A stretch of DNA of 45,869 nt from Candidatus Didemnitutus sp. (GTDB lineage Bacteria; Verrucomicrobiota; Verrucomicrobiia; Opitutales; Opitutaceae), in the NCBI GenBank assembly GCA_030681265.1, contig JAUXXD010000181.1, positions 1 to 45,869 on the forward strand, written 5' to 3'. The notes under the pieces were generated by a model, which worked only from the letters and a program-made list of their open reading frames with translations, was not told the DNA's origin and made no database searches. Numbering within the stretch: position 1 is the stretch's first letter; every line of letters starts with the position of its first letter. The position numbers and the translations under genes were made by a program. Below, one piece after another: positions 17,245 to 27,856 of this stretch.

Positions 17245-18212
17245 GAGCAGTGCTTCAATTTACTGCGTTGGAGCGGGTCACCTTGCCGGACGGTCCGACG
17301 CATTTGGCGATCGGGATGTTTGATGGCGTGCACCGTGGGCACCAATCCGTCGTTCAATTGGCGGTGGCCGCCGCGCGCCGCGACGCCGGGTGCGCAGGAG
17401 TGCTGACATTCTGTCCTCACCCCAGTGTGATTTTGCGACAGGAGAGTCCGACGCGTTTGGTTTTCGATGCGGAGACGAAACGGAAACTGCTCTCGGGATT
17501 GGGTATCCGTTTTTTTGTCGAACATCCGTTCACGCCGGAATTCGCCGCGACCAGTGCGCACGAATTTGTCGCCTTGTTGCAACGGTTTGTGCCGGGACTG
17601 AAAGCGGTTTATGTGGGCGAGAATTTTCGCTTCGGCCGCGGTCGGGAAGGGGATATCGCCTTGCTCAAGAGCGCGGCTGAGGCGGCGGGTTTCGCCGTCG
17701 TGACTGCGCCGCGTCTGCAACACAGCGGTGCGCCGATCAGTAGTTCGCGTCTGCGAGACCTGCTCGCCCAAGGGGCACTGGAGGAAGCGAACGAGTTACT
17801 CGGGTTCTCTTATTTTTCGAAAGGAATTGTGGCAGCAGGTCGCCGCCTGGGTCGCGAATTGGGTTTTCCTACGCTCAATTTGCCATGGCAACCGGGGCTG
17901 ATGCCGCGCTTCGGTGTCTATGCGGTGCGTGCAATCGGCCGAGATGGCCGCAGCTATGCGGGAGTGGCCAATTATGGCGTGCGCCCGACGGTGGACGCCG
18001 ATCCGGCCGCTCCGTTGTTGGAAGTGCACGTGTTGGAAGAGACGGCCCTGACCTATGGCGACGAGGTGACGGTGCAATGGCTCCGGTTTTTGCGAGCGGA
18101 GCAGAAATTCGCCACCGTGGACGCGTTGCGCGCTCAAATTGCGAGTGATCGGCAAGCGGCGCTCGCTGCATTGTCGACACTTTCGCCAAGAGAAATTCCA
18201 ATGAGCGCTTGA
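17241..18212 (+). CDS. ribF: Bifunctional riboflavin kinase/FAD synthetase
   Basis: 323 residues from GTG 17241, which overlaps the truB stop (GTGA, 17241-17244); the frame is open to 17031 inside truB but the GTG is the first start consistent with the family's N-terminus. The enzyme makes FMN from riboflavin and then FAD. The FAD synthetase half has the nucleotidyltransferase motif [11 protein letters not shown] (about 25-35) and [10 protein letters not shown] (about 165). The kinase half has [11 protein letters not shown] (about 205-215) and ends in a helical tail ([19 protein letters not shown]). It is the last gene of the nusA operon, followed by tRNA-Asp. Confidence 0.96.
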   Translation: MRAVLQFTALERVTLPDGPTHLAIGMFDGVHRGHQSVVQLAVAAARRDAGCAGVLTFCPHPSVILRQESPTRLVFDAETKRKLLSGLGIRFFVEHPFTPEFAATSAHEFVALLQRFVPGLKAVYVGENFRFGRGREGDIALLKSAAEAAGFAVVTAPRLQHSGAPISSSRLRDLLAQGALEEANELLGFSYFSKGIVAAGRRLGRELGFPTLNLPWQPGLMPRFGVYAVRAIGRDGRSYAGVANYGVRPTVDADPAAPLLEVHVLEETALTYGDEVTVQWLRFLRAEQKFATVDALRAQIASDRQAALAALSTLSPREIPMSA

Positions 18213-18236
18213 CTTGGAATTCACCAAATCTACGTT
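18209..18236 (+). promoter_or_regulatory. Candidate promoter of tRNA-Asp
   Basis: TTGACT (18209-18214), 16 bases, then TACGTT (18231-18236), a TAnnnT-type -10 like the one proposed before nusA. The tRNA starts 20 bases further on. It overlaps the ribF stop codon, so the tRNA could also be read with the operon. Confidence 0.4.
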
Positions 18237-18255
18237 TCGGCCTCTTTCCCATTTT

Positions 18256-18332
18256 GGGGTGGTAGCTCAGTTGGTTAGAGCGTCTGCCTGTCACGCAGAA
18301 GGTCGCGGGTTCGAGTCCCGTCCATCCCGCCA
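18256..18332 (+). tRNA. tRNA-Asp(GTC)
   Basis: 77 nt with encoded CCA (18330-18332) and discriminator G. Acceptor GGGGTGG (18256-18262) pairs with CCATCCC with one G-U pair. D-loop AGCTCAGTTGGTTAGAGC, anticodon loop CTGTCAC with GTC, T-loop GGTTCGAGTCC. It follows the ribF stop by 43 bases and is followed by a terminator. Confidence 0.97.
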
Positions 18333-18340
18333 GTTTTAGG

Positions 18341-18375
18341 AACGCCCATTCTTCTCCGGAGTGGGCGTTGTTTTT
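18341..18375 (+). terminator. Intrinsic terminator after tRNA-Asp
   Basis: AACGCCCA (18341-18348) pairs with TGGGCGTT (18362-18369); the loop contains the self-complementary CTCCGGAG. Five T follow (18371-18375). It starts nine bases after the CCA end of the tRNA. Confidence 0.85.
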
Positions 18376-18664
18376 AGACGATCAATAATTTAACGAGTCT
18401 TTAGGGCCGCCGCGGGCTGCCGCCTGTTTTAGCCTCGTATCGCTGTTTTAGGTAGAAACCTTGTCAGTGGAATTGGATCGTAATGGTTAGTAAATTAGCG
18501 ATCCAGATTCCTGTTTTCTACCCCGCCGCCTCGCCTGTTGTTTGTTGGCGGGTAGGCTGCCTGAGTTGGCATCGCGGTTAGATACTCGGTCACTTGCTGC
18601 GGCCTGCGCGGAGTATCCAACGGTGGCGTGCTTTCGGCATAAACGGCCCGCCCGCGATTTGCTG
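18376..18664. other. Intergenic stretch without a recognisable gene
   Basis: Between the tRNA-Asp terminator and the stop of the AsmA-like gene. I see no gene, no RNA structure that I recognise and no T-run terminator for the minus-strand operon. A short plus-strand frame at 18542-18784 has no family features and runs into the AsmA-like gene, so I do not call it. Confidence 0.5.
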
Positions 18665-21472
18665 CTAGTGCGTAGGCTTTTGCGCGGGCTTTGCGGGCAA
18701 TCCGCTCTCCGGCGAAGTGGCTGGGGGCGGGTCTGGTTGATTCTTAGGGGCGTCTCGTGTTGTGCTGGAGCCGAGCGAGAATGACCACGCCGGTTTGCGC
18801 ACGGGGCCGACTAGGCGGAGCTCGATGATACTGGCCAACGGATTCACGACGATGCCGACCAACCCCGTGATTAAGCCCCGCGAGCTTTCGTAGGGCCGCA
18901 GTCGGGCGGTGAAATTCAGGTCTTTTTCGATTAACCGATAAGTTCCTTTTCCCTCGATTGCGGCCGAAGGACCAGTGACTCGGAGATCGGAGAATGTCGC
19001 GTTGCCGTCGGCTAGATGAAAACTGCCGCGCATCGTATCTAGTTTCAGCGACGAAAAATTGAGCGACAAGCCGCTCAACACTTGGGAGAGCAGGCCGAAC
19101 AAATGAATCTCACCCAGATCAGCGCGGGTAACCTCCAGATTGCCGCTGCCGAGAAAACTGGCGAGAGCACCGGGATGACCTTGGGCAGAGAGGGCAAAAT
19201 TCAGTCGTCCACCGGTGGCGCGCTGCAACATCTTGTTATTCGTGTCATTGGCCGGTGCGCTGTTCACCTCGGCTTTTTCCCAATTGTTGAGCGCGGTGAT
19301 GGTGTGCGCCAAATCGGCGTCCTTGAGATAAAAATCGAATCCGAGCTGTTGCGCCTCTCCCGCACCTGAGAGATCGGCTTTGGCCGTGCCGATACCGCCG
19401 AGGGCTTGTAACTCGATTTGGTCGAGTCGAACCTTGTCCCCACTGACTTTACCACTGGTAGTGACTGACTCGATGGGGAAGCCGGCGTAAGAAAGTTTAC
19501 CGCTCGCGTGGCCGCGGAAACTCAACTTGGGCACCGCGAGACCGTTGGGAAAATCAATTTGTCCTGCCAACGAAAGCGCGGGTGCCTGCTCAAACTGCCA
19601 TGGTTGCAGCAATGTCCGCGCGGTCGCGCCGCCGAGACGCTCCAAGGCGAACGCGTCAAGATTGCCAGCGAGGTCAAACACCAGCGCGCTCAAGTCGCGG
19701 GACTCGGCATCGGCCACTCGCTTGAACCAGCCAGCGGCGTTTTGGGAGCCATTGGCGCGGCTGGCCTGCAGGTCGAAGATGTGGGCGAAGTGAGGCCGCA
19801 GGAAAATACGTGTGCGGGCCTTTGCGAAATCGACGCCCAGCACCACCGCCTCAGTCGCTTCCGTGCTGCCAAAATAGGTTATGCCTGCAGTCTGGCGCCA
19901 GTTGCCTTCCAAAGCGACATCCGCGACGGGCAACAACCCGGGGAATTGAATGCGTTCCCAGAAATCCAACCACCAATCGCTGCGGAACCAACCGGCGATA
20001 GTCGGTGGTTGCAGTCCTCCCCGGAGGAGCATGCGGAAATCCAGAGAGCTAAAATTCATCCAATACGAACCGCTCGCATAGTTTTGCCCAGCCGTGACGA
20101 AAGCGTCTTCGGCCAGAAAATTGCCGGCCGCATCGACGGTGATGGTGCCGCGAGTGGAGGTGACCTTGACGCCGTTGGAATCGAGATGGCCGCCTCTCAC
20201 GCGGGCGTGTAATTCCCGGAATTTCCAAGCGGGGCCAAACTCCGCCTGCGCATGCACTGTTACCGGATCACCGAAACGAAAATAGGGCGCCAAACGCGGT
20301 GCGTAAACCGGCAGCGTCGCTTTAACGAGCGTCGGCGAAACAGCGCCATCGAATGCAATCTCGGCCCGCTCCGTTCCGAGGTCGGCTTTGGCTTCGAATC
20401 CGAAAATCTCGTCGTGCACCATCGTGGCGAGGGTCGCGGTCACGCTGCCTGTTTTCTCCCATTCGAGAGCGAGCACCGGGGCGAGGAGCGATTGCTCCCA
20501 ACCATCGACGCGCGACGCGGCGAGCCGCAACGAGACGGCTGCTGGCCACGCGCCAAGGTCTGCGCTCAATTCGGTCGCCACGACCGCCGCAGTTCGTCCG
20601 GCCACGACCGTGCTGCGATAATCGAGCGAGGCGAATTCGAGCAGTGTTCGCACGGGCCGCTTTTCAGTGACGTCGAGGCGCACAGTCGTGCTTGCGGTCA
20701 TGGTGCCTAGCGTCAGCGCTTCCCCGAAAGGCCGCTGCACGGCGTCGGCGAAGAAAGTGATTTCGGCCAGATTGCCGATCCCCGGCACAAATTCCAAACG
20801 CGCGGCAAGGGAAGGATGCTCGAAGGCTTGGAGGGCCTCGATTTGCCGCAGCATCAGCCGACCGTTGAGCAGAAATTTGGTCAGACTCGCGGCGAAATTG
20901 GTGGCTGCGCCGGATGGGGTTGGCGGCAGGTGAAAATCTCCTTGTGCCGTGACGGTGAGGTTGCCGACGCGAAACGTAAGTTGGTCGATGTGTAACAGTG
21001 CGCCCTCGATGCGCACGGTCACTGCCCCATCGCGCAGGAGCGGGGCGGCGATGCCGGTGGGCGAGAGTGGTGCCGGTAATTGTAACGTCGCGCCATCGAG
21101 GCGAATTTCCTCGGGAATCGGCGATCCGGACAAGATCGCCCAAATACCTTTGTGCACGTAGGCGCTGTGCGCAACGAGCACGGGATCGGTGTGGGGCAAG
21201 ACCCGCACGCGCACAGCTTCAAGCAGCACTTTCCCGGTCGGATCAAAGTGCGCCCGCTCATAGGAGATCGCGAGATTAGCTGCGGCCAGATGGGCCTGCA
21301 TCTGCTTCAACACGAATTGCGGCACAGGCAATTTTTGAGCGCTGACGATAAATACCTGCACAGCAAGCAGCGCACCAAGCACCAACCACACACACCAACA
21401 CGCGAGCGTGCCCGCGCACGATAGACAAAATCGCGCGAGAGATGGAGCAGGCAGTGGGCGCGGCGGCTTCAC
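18665..21472 (-). CDS. AsmA-like/DUF3971-type envelope protein
   Basis: 935 residues. An N-terminal membrane anchor (about 12-45, FCLSCAGTLACWCVWLVLGALLAVQVFIV) is followed by a long, beta-rich periplasmic part. The C-terminal third has the AsmA family pattern: LEVTRADLGEIHLFGLLSQVLSGLSL, then FSSLKLDTMRGSFHLADGNATFSDLRVTGPSAAIEGKGTYRLIEKDLNFTARLRPY and GLVGIVVNPLASIIELRLVGPVRKPAW. AsmA/TamB/YhdP-type proteins form hydrophobic-groove bridges that carry phospholipids between membranes, or assist outer-membrane assembly. Tail is Pro-rich and low-complexity. Its start overlaps the stop of the DUF4340 gene by four bases, so it is the last gene of the ABC operon; this links the ABC machine to the envelope. 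Exact function unknown. Confidence 0.82.
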   Translation of the reverse strand: MKPPRPLPAPSLARFCLSCAGTLACWCVWLVLGALLAVQVFIVSAQKLPVPQFVLKQMQAHLAAANLAISYERAHFDPTGKVLLEAVRVRVLPHTDPVLVAHSAYVHKGIWAILSGSPIPEEIRLDGATLQLPAPLSPTGIAAPLLRDGAVTVRIEGALLHIDQLTFRVGNLTVTAQGDFHLPPTPSGAATNFAASLTKFLLNGRLMLRQIEALQAFEHPSLAARLEFVPGIGNLAEITFFADAVQRPFGEALTLGTMTASTTVRLDVTEKRPVRTLLEFASLDYRSTVVAGRTAAVVATELSADLGAWPAAVSLRLAASRVDGWEQSLLAPVLALEWEKTGSVTATLATMVHDEIFGFEAKADLGTERAEIAFDGAVSPTLVKATLPVYAPRLAPYFRFGDPVTVHAQAEFGPAWKFRELHARVRGGHLDSNGVKVTSTRGTITVDAAGNFLAEDAFVTAGQNYASGSYWMNFSSLDFRMLLRGGLQPPTIAGWFRSDWWLDFWERIQFPGLLPVADVALEGNWRQTAGITYFGSTEATEAVVLGVDFAKARTRIFLRPHFAHIFDLQASRANGSQNAAGWFKRVADAESRDLSALVFDLAGNLDAFALERLGGATARTLLQPWQFEQAPALSLAGQIDFPNGLAVPKLSFRGHASGKLSYAGFPIESVTTSGKVSGDKVRLDQIELQALGGIGTAKADLSGAGEAQQLGFDFYLKDADLAHTITALNNWEKAEVNSAPANDTNNKMLQRATGGRLNFALSAQGHPGALASFLGSGNLEVTRADLGEIHLFGLLSQVLSGLSLNFSSLKLDTMRGSFHLADGNATFSDLRVTGPSAAIEGKGTYRLIEKDLNFTARLRPYESSRGLITGLVGIVVNPLASIIELRLVGPVRKPAWSFSLGSSTTRDAPKNQPDPPPATSPESGLPAKPAQKPTH

Positions 21473-23466
21473 GGATTACCGCTCTTGCCTGTGGCCGGCT
21501 CGGGCGTGGGGGCCGGGGCGATGATCGGCGGACCGGGATCATGCTGCGGTGCGTAGGTCAAAGCAAAGAGGACATCGAGCAACTCCTGCGTGAGTTCAAA
21601 AGTGACCCCGCCGAAGTCCGCCGTGCCGGCGAGCTGCGTCGTGCCGCCGATGCGTTCAGTGAAGTAGAGTGCCGAGGTCACCGTTTGCGCGGTGCCACCG
21701 GTCAAGGTGAGCGCAAAATCGAGACGATAGCGCCACGGCACCGTGACACTGTTGAATTCGACTCCAGCGACGTCGAAGTTCGGCGAGTTAAACGATTTGG
21801 CGCGTAGTGCGCGCAGGTGGCCGAGCAGACTGACGACTTGTGGCCGCCTCTCGGTGGATTCATCCGCGCCGATGGTCTCGGCGGTGAGGGCACCCTCGGG
21901 TGGTGCGGCTTTTTGTAGCAGCACCGCGTTGGTGGAAAGGTCGGTCAGCGTGATTGCCGTGACGAGTGTGCCTTCGGGCAACTCGCTGAGCAGGCGTTGG
22001 CGGAAGTAACGCGCAACCGTCGGAATATCGGTCAGCAAATCGGGCGCGATTTGATAGACGAACGGCGCATGCGTCACGCGCGCGTAGGCCATGCTGCGTT
22101 CACCGGGACGTGCGCCGATTTGCAACGTCACGCTCGAAGGTTCGTTGGCGCGCGGGCCACCGCCGGTGGTAAGGCTCAAAGTGATTTCGCGTTCCGGACG
22201 ATTGAAGCCATAGTTTTCGAGTTCCGCAGCGGAAGGAGAGTCGCTGAGAAAACTCGTGGCACTGAGCAAGTGCAACCGTTTGAGGAAATCCTGCACCACC
22301 GCGGTATCGGCAGGGAGCGTGAGGGGCGCTTGTCCGGCGCCGTTGCGCACGATCAGTTGCCACGCTTCGCGGGCAGTGGGCGATTCGAGACGCTGGAGGT
22401 TGAACTCGGGGCGATTGGGCGCGGCAAAGGTGAAGGAGCTGACCGTGGACGCTTCAAATTCCAACACGCGTGGGTCGCGCAAGGTTTCTTGTCCACTGCG
22501 TAGGATATCGAGCAGGGCGGCAGGCAACGCGGTGACGAAGACGGCTGGTTTGTCTTCGAATTTTGCGAAGACCTCGACGAGTGCGGTGCCGGCGCTTTCG
22601 CCCTCGCGCGGTGGCGTGATCTGGCCGGTGGGTGCGCCGATGAGCAATGTCTCGCGGCGCGCGTTGCCTTCGAGAGTGACGCGGAGTTGCGGCGAATCGA
22701 GTCCGGTGCGGTCGGCGTCGGGGTCGCGCGGTTCGACGAAGCGTTTTGCGGTGAGGCTGTTGAGGGCGTTGAGGGAGACTTCGACGGCGTTCTTGTTGGC
22801 GCGGGCGAGAATCGGCGTTTCAAACCCCCAGCGCGCACCTTCGCGGCGCAGGCGGATTTTCAAGTTGGCGGGCGGCGCGGTTTGCAGGGCGAGCGAGCGC
22901 ACTTCAAAAATTGGCACCGTAAAAATCGTTTCGGCGCGTAATTGTGCGGTAGCGAGTCCGAGACTGTCGGCGACGCTGCGATTGACGACATGGATGCGCT
23001 CACCGTCGGGCGAGAGGATGTAGAGGCGATTACCAATCTCGGTGCGGTCGCCGATTTTGAGTGAGAATTCGCGCCTGCCAGAGGTGAAGGTGAAGACGAG
23101 GGCGGGCTCGGCCAGACCGTAGTCGGCGAGGGATTGGCTGCCTTTCTCCAGATCGGCGACGGCGAAACTGGTTTCGTGTTCGAGGAACTGCAGTTCGTTG
23201 AGGATGCGCGAGATTGCGTTGGGATTGGCGGGCCACTCGATCGGTTGGGTAAGCCACCAATTATCGGTGCGCTTTTCTGCGGCGAGGGTCGGTGCGTTGA
23301 CGCTGGTGCGGACGAAACGTTCGATCGTGGCGGCTTCGGGCGGCAGCACCCGGCGGCGCGCTTCAAGTTGGGCGCGCTCTGCTCGCCACTTCTGCTCGAA
23401 TTGGAAAATGTAGTAGAAGAGAACGACGTTGAGGAAAAGAAGAACGACTGTGACTTTGGAGCGCAT
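21469..23466 (-). CDS. DUF4340 domain-containing protein
   Basis: 665 residues from ATG 23466 (the open frame extends to 23877 as an antisense shadow of the GldG-like gene; the start at 23466 begins with the membrane anchor MRSKVTVVLLFLNVVLFYYIFQFEQKW). One N-terminal membrane segment, then periplasmic sequence. Repeated DUF4340 units are recognisable: DNWWLTQPIEWPANPNAISRILNELQFLE, DYGLAEPALVFTF, then LKIGDRTEIGNRLYILSPDGERIHVVNRSVADSL, and again later with LENYGFNRPEREITLSL and TLQIGARPGERSMAYARV. DUF4340 proteins nearly always follow a GldG-like ABC auxiliary protein, as here (11 bases from the upstream stop). Their role is unknown. Translationally coupled to the AsmA-like gene. Confidence 0.86.
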   Translation of the reverse strand: MRSKVTVVLLFLNVVLFYYIFQFEQKWRAERAQLEARRRVLPPEAATIERFVRTSVNAPTLAAEKRTDNWWLTQPIEWPANPNAISRILNELQFLEHETSFAVADLEKGSQSLADYGLAEPALVFTFTSGRREFSLKIGDRTEIGNRLYILSPDGERIHVVNRSVADSLGLATAQLRAETIFTVPIFEVRSLALQTAPPANLKIRLRREGARWGFETPILARANKNAVEVSLNALNSLTAKRFVEPRDPDADRTGLDSPQLRVTLEGNARRETLLIGAPTGQITPPREGESAGTALVEVFAKFEDKPAVFVTALPAALLDILRSGQETLRDPRVLEFEASTVSSFTFAAPNRPEFNLQRLESPTAREAWQLIVRNGAGQAPLTLPADTAVVQDFLKRLHLLSATSFLSDSPSAAELENYGFNRPEREITLSLTTGGGPRANEPSSVTLQIGARPGERSMAYARVTHAPFVYQIAPDLLTDIPTVARYFRQRLLSELPEGTLVTAITLTDLSTNAVLLQKAAPPEGALTAETIGADESTERRPQVVSLLGHLRALRAKSFNSPNFDVAGVEFNSVTVPWRYRLDFALTLTGGTAQTVTSALYFTERIGGTTQLAGTADFGGVTFELTQELLDVLFALTYAPQHDPGPPIIAPAPTPEPATGKSGNP

Positions 23467-23477
23467 GGTGGGAACGG

Positions 23478-24947
23478 TTAGTTGCGGCGAGTCCAATAAA
23501 CGAGTAATCCCAGCAGGGCAGCTGTGCCGGGCACGATGAGCAGGAGACCGAGGCGGAGTCGGGAAAGTTCCTCCTGCGAAAGTGTGAGTTGGAAACGCTC
23601 GATCGGACGGGCTGGGATGTTGAGTTGCGTGTCGCGGTCGGTCGTCCAGTTGACGGTGGAGAGGAAGAGGTTGAGGTTGCCGACGTTGATGATGCGATTG
23701 TTGGTCGCGAGGTCGGAGGTGCCGAAGACGGCGAGGCGGCCGCCGCGCACGCTGAGGGGAAGGTTGTTGGCGGGTTTGGTGCGTTCGGCGATGACGAGCA
23801 CGCCGAGTTGGCCGCGCAAATCCTGGCCGGGCGTGTATTGGGGAGGAATCCGCATGCGGTAGTTGGTCTCGCCCCATGCGCTCGAGCCGGTAACTACGAG
23901 CGTCTGCACGCTGATGCCGTCTTCAATCGGTGCGCCAGGATCCGCGCTGATGACGCGGGCCGAACCCACGAGCACGGGCAGTTGATTATTGATCAGTGTT
24001 TCCGTGATAGGATGACGGAGAAAATTGCGCAGGAGCAACTCGCCGGTTTCGGAACTGTAATCGCTGGCGGGCTCGTAAATCAAATTGTCGTAGGCGATGA
24101 CGCCCCAGTCGAAGAGCAGCATGTCGAGGCCGTGTTGCCGCATGGGGTCGAGCATGAGCACGACGCGACCGGCACGCGTTTGGAGATAGTCGCGCAAGAG
24201 CTCTTCCTCGAAACGCTGAAAGCGGCCCTGCTGGCCGATCACCATGACCAAGGCGGCATCTTCGGGCACGCGGCGCAACTGGGCGAGGTCGAGTGCGGCG
24301 AGGTCGAAATTGCGCTGGCGCAGTGCATCGCGCAGCACGGAGATACCGCGCTCGCTTACGTCGTCCGGTTGCAATTCGCCATGCCCTTGCACGAAGTAGA
24401 TTTTTTTGCGCTCCGTCGAGGTCACATCGAGAATCGCGGCGGTAAGCGCCGACTCGCCGCGAAAGGCTTCCCGTGTGACTTTGTTTTTGATGCGATAAAG
24501 TTCTTCGATCGTGACGGTGCGGCGGCGCTCCCCACTGATGACGACGACCGCGTTGGGTTGTTCGATGCCGAGTTCCTCGGCTTCTTTGCGCCGTTGGTAA
24601 ACATCGAGAAACGTCACCGTGATTTGCGCCGTCGCGTTGTTGCGCGAAGAGTAGGAATATTCGCGCATCAAGCCGGTGAGATCGCGAAAAGCTTGGGCGA
24701 CTTCATGGTTCTCCGCATCGTCCGTGAACGTGACAACGATGCGCACGGGCTGTTCGAGGCGCTTGAGGTAGGACTCGGTTTCGGCGGACAGCGAATGACG
24801 GCGACTCTTTGTCAGGTCGAAGCGCCAGGAATTGTTCAGCGCGAGATAGTTCAGCCCGCCAAAAAGTGTCAGAAAAAGAACGGCCTGCAGCAGCAGATTG
24901 ATCAGTCGGATCCAGCGCGCGGTGCGAAAACTATCGACGTGTTTCAT
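23478..24947 (-). CDS. GldG-like ABC auxiliary protein
   Basis: 489 residues. Membrane helix about 12-35 (WIRLINLLLQAVLFLTLFGGLNYLAL), a large extracytoplasmic domain, and a second helix near the end (about 463-485, LGLLLIVPGTAALLGLLVYW). The first part has the family signature (RFDLTKSRRHSLSAETESYLKRLEQPVRIVVTF) and the middle the GldG core (GELQPDDVSERGISVLRDALRQ, then GRVVLMLDPMRQHGL). GldG is part of the gliding-motility/ABC complex of Bacteroidota, but homologues with unknown roles are common in other phyla. Three bases after the permease, 11 bases before the DUF4340 gene. No sign of other gliding genes in the window, so gliding is not implied. Confidence 0.88.
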   Translation of the reverse strand: MKHVDSFRTARWIRLINLLLQAVLFLTLFGGLNYLALNNSWRFDLTKSRRHSLSAETESYLKRLEQPVRIVVTFTDDAENHEVAQAFRDLTGLMREYSYSSRNNATAQITVTFLDVYQRRKEAEELGIEQPNAVVVISGERRRTVTIEELYRIKNKVTREAFRGESALTAAILDVTSTERKKIYFVQGHGELQPDDVSERGISVLRDALRQRNFDLAALDLAQLRRVPEDAALVMVIGQQGRFQRFEEELLRDYLQTRAGRVVLMLDPMRQHGLDMLLFDWGVIAYDNLIYEPASDYSSETGELLLRNFLRHPITETLINNQLPVLVGSARVISADPGAPIEDGISVQTLVVTGSSAWGETNYRMRIPPQYTPGQDLRGQLGVLVIAERTKPANNLPLSVRGGRLAVFGTSDLATNNRIINVGNLNLFLSTVNWTTDRDTQLNIPARPIERFQLTLSQEELSRLRLGLLLIVPGTAALLGLLVYWTRRN

Positions 24948-24950
24948 CGG

Positions 24951-25712
24951 TCAGCCTTGCAACAATTTAGCCTCGACCCCGAGGATGCTGAAGATGAGGG
25001 CGAGGATGGAGCCCGTGAGGTAGAAAAACACTTGGCGCGTATCCACGATGCCGTTGGTGAAATCTTCCAAGTGGCGAAAGATTTGCAACGATTCGACGGT
25101 GTTCTTGAGGGTGAGAAAAGAGTCCTGTTGCAAGAGCGCGGACTCGCCGAAGAAACGCAACCCGATGATCAAACCAAACAACGCGGTGAAGCTCAGAATT
25201 CCCGCGACGGCCTGCGTGCGCGCGAGGGCGCTGGCCAGAATACCGACGGCGACAAAAAGCAATCCGCTCAACGCGATGAAAAGATAGCCGCCCAGCAGCG
25301 GCCCCGCGTCGATGAAGCGGATATCCCGCGCATAGTAATGGAGCACGAAGTGAAAACCCGCCGTCGAACCCCAGAGCAACAAGTAGAGAAAATACGCCGC
25401 CCCAAATTTACCCAACACCACTTCCGTTGTCGTGACCGGTGCCGTGAGCAACGTCTCCAGCGTGCCAAGTCGCCGTTCCTCCGCGAGGCTCTTCATTGTC
25501 AACAGCGGCACCATGAAAAAGACGGGAATCCAAAACAGTTGGAAGAACACGGCAGCCGGCGGCGTTTCCTGCGGCGTGCGACTGTAGGAATCGAGAATGC
25601 CCGCGAAGATAAAGCCCATCACGCCGAGAAAAAGCACCGCCGCAACGTAGGTGCTCGGATTAAAGAGCAACGTGCGAATCTCGTGGGAGAGGATGGTGAA
25701 AAAGTGACGCAT
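24951..25712 (-). CDS. ABC-2-type transporter permease, GldF-like
   Basis: 253 residues with six membrane segments visible by eye (for example TYVAAVLFLGVMGFIFAGIL, AAVFFQLFWIPVFFMVPLLTM, YFLYLLLWGSTAGFHFVLHYY, LSGLLFVAVGILASALA, GILSFTALFGLIIGLRFF and a final one near the C-terminus). The conserved ABC-2 pattern LTMKSLAEERRLGTLETLLTAPVTTTEVVLGKFGAAYFLY is typical of this permease class. It follows the ATPase by 27 bases and precedes the GldG-like gene by three. Substrate unknown; the gene order predicts one complex. Confidence 0.9.
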   Translation of the reverse strand: MRHFFTILSHEIRTLLFNPSTYVAAVLFLGVMGFIFAGILDSYSRTPQETPPAAVFFQLFWIPVFFMVPLLTMKSLAEERRLGTLETLLTAPVTTTEVVLGKFGAAYFLYLLLWGSTAGFHFVLHYYARDIRFIDAGPLLGGYLFIALSGLLFVAVGILASALARTQAVAGILSFTALFGLIIGLRFFGESALLQQDSFLTLKNTVESLQIFRHLEDFTNGIVDTRQVFFYLTGSILALIFSILGVEAKLLQG

Positions 25713-25739
25713 CGCGAAAGAGTAGGGTCGGTGGTGCGG

Positions 25740-26759
<1,020 letters not shown>

Positions 26760-26820
26760 GCGGCGCGGCGCGGTAACGGTCCATTAACACGGGCTTTTGG
26801 ACGGCCTCGCAAGCTTCGTG

Positions 26821-27810
26821 TCAGCCGGTGGGTTTGCCGAGGGTGACTTCGCCGGCGCGGAAGCGTTCCGTGGCACCTTCCGCGGTGCGCACGAGGAGTG
26901 AACCTTGGGCGTCGATACCGGTCGCTGTGCCGCGGACGGTGCGGGTGCCTTGGATGACCGTCACCGGTTTCTCGCGCAAGATGTCGTAGCGATCCCACAA
27001 GAGTTGGCAGGTATCGCGATAGGAGCCGCTGACAAATTGACCATAGGCGCGCATGACGCGACCGATCAGCGCGGCCGTGAATTTATTAACATCGATTGGC
27101 GTTCCGGTGGCCTCGGCGAGCGAAGTGGCAACTTCCCGCAACTCGGGTGGAAAATCCGCCGCCTGACTGTTCAGGTTGAGTCCAAGACCGAAAATCAAAT
27201 CGCGCACTTGGTCGGAATCCACGCGCGCTTCGGTGAGCATGCCGCCGGCTTTGCGGCCATTGAGCAGGAGATCGTTGGGCCACTTGAGCCCGGGCTTTTG
27301 TTTGCAGAAGTTGGAAGTCAATTCGCAGATGTTGAGTCCCATCCAGAGAGTGAAATCCTGCAAACGGGTCGGGTCGAGTTGCGGGCGAAACACAAATGTC
27401 GCGTAGAGATTGCCATTGCGAGCGCTGTGCCAAACCCGCCCGCGTCGACCGCGGCCCTGCTTCTGGGCTTGGGCAAGTATCACGAGGGGCACTGGCTCAT
27501 CGGCGGCGAGGCGACGCTCCGCTTCCGAGTTGGTGCTATCAACACTCTCCAGGCAGACAAGATGCGGCGCGCGTTGGCGACCGAGGTGCGCGCGAATCAA
27601 ATCCGGATGCAATTCCGTCGGCGTGCGCGTGAGGCGGTAGCCGCGCGTGCGCACAGCTTCGAACACAAAACCCTGTTTCGCCAACTTCTGCAGATGCATC
27701 CACACTGCGACACGGGACAGGCCCAACTGTTTCGCGAGACGGGTGCCCGAAACGGGTGCTTGGTCGTGAGCGAGCAATTCGCGAAGGATGGTGACGTCGG
27801 TAGACTGCAC
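26821..27810 (-). CDS. birA: Biotin-protein ligase with HTH domain
   Basis: 329 residues. N-terminal winged helix-turn-helix about 5-60 (VSGTRLAKQLGLSRVAVWMHLQKLAKQGF), then the biotin ligase catalytic domain: SVDSTNSEA (about 90), the nucleotide/biotin loop QGRGRRGRVW (about 118-127), KWPNDLLLNGRKAGGMLTEA (about 180) with the catalytic Lys, and the C-terminal SH3-like domain (TATGIDAQGSLLVRT). Attaches biotin to acetyl-CoA carboxylase BCCP. The presence of the HTH suggests it also represses biotin genes as in E. coli, though no operator was found here. Upstream neighbour starts 46 bases away in the same direction. Confidence 0.95.
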   Translation of the reverse strand: MQSTDVTILRELLAHDQAPVSGTRLAKQLGLSRVAVWMHLQKLAKQGFVFEAVRTRGYRLTRTPTELHPDLIRAHLGRQRAPHLVCLESVDSTNSEAERRLAADEPVPLVILAQAQKQGRGRRGRVWHSARNGNLYATFVFRPQLDPTRLQDFTLWMGLNICELTSNFCKQKPGLKWPNDLLLNGRKAGGMLTEARVDSDQVRDLIFGLGLNLNSQAADFPPELREVATSLAEATGTPIDVNKFTAALIGRVMRAYGQFVSGSYRDTCQLLWDRYDILREKPVTVIQGTRTVRGTATGIDAQGSLLVRTAEGATERFRAGEVTLGKPTG

Positions 27811-27856
27811 GTGGCGAACGTGTCGGTGCGGCCTAGTGCTGGCAAGCCGGTCGGTG

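Noticed and set aside
18542-18784. Short open frame of 80 codons after tRNA-Asp
   Set aside because: No start signal, no family features, Arg/Leu-rich composition, and it overlaps the end of the AsmA-like gene antisense.
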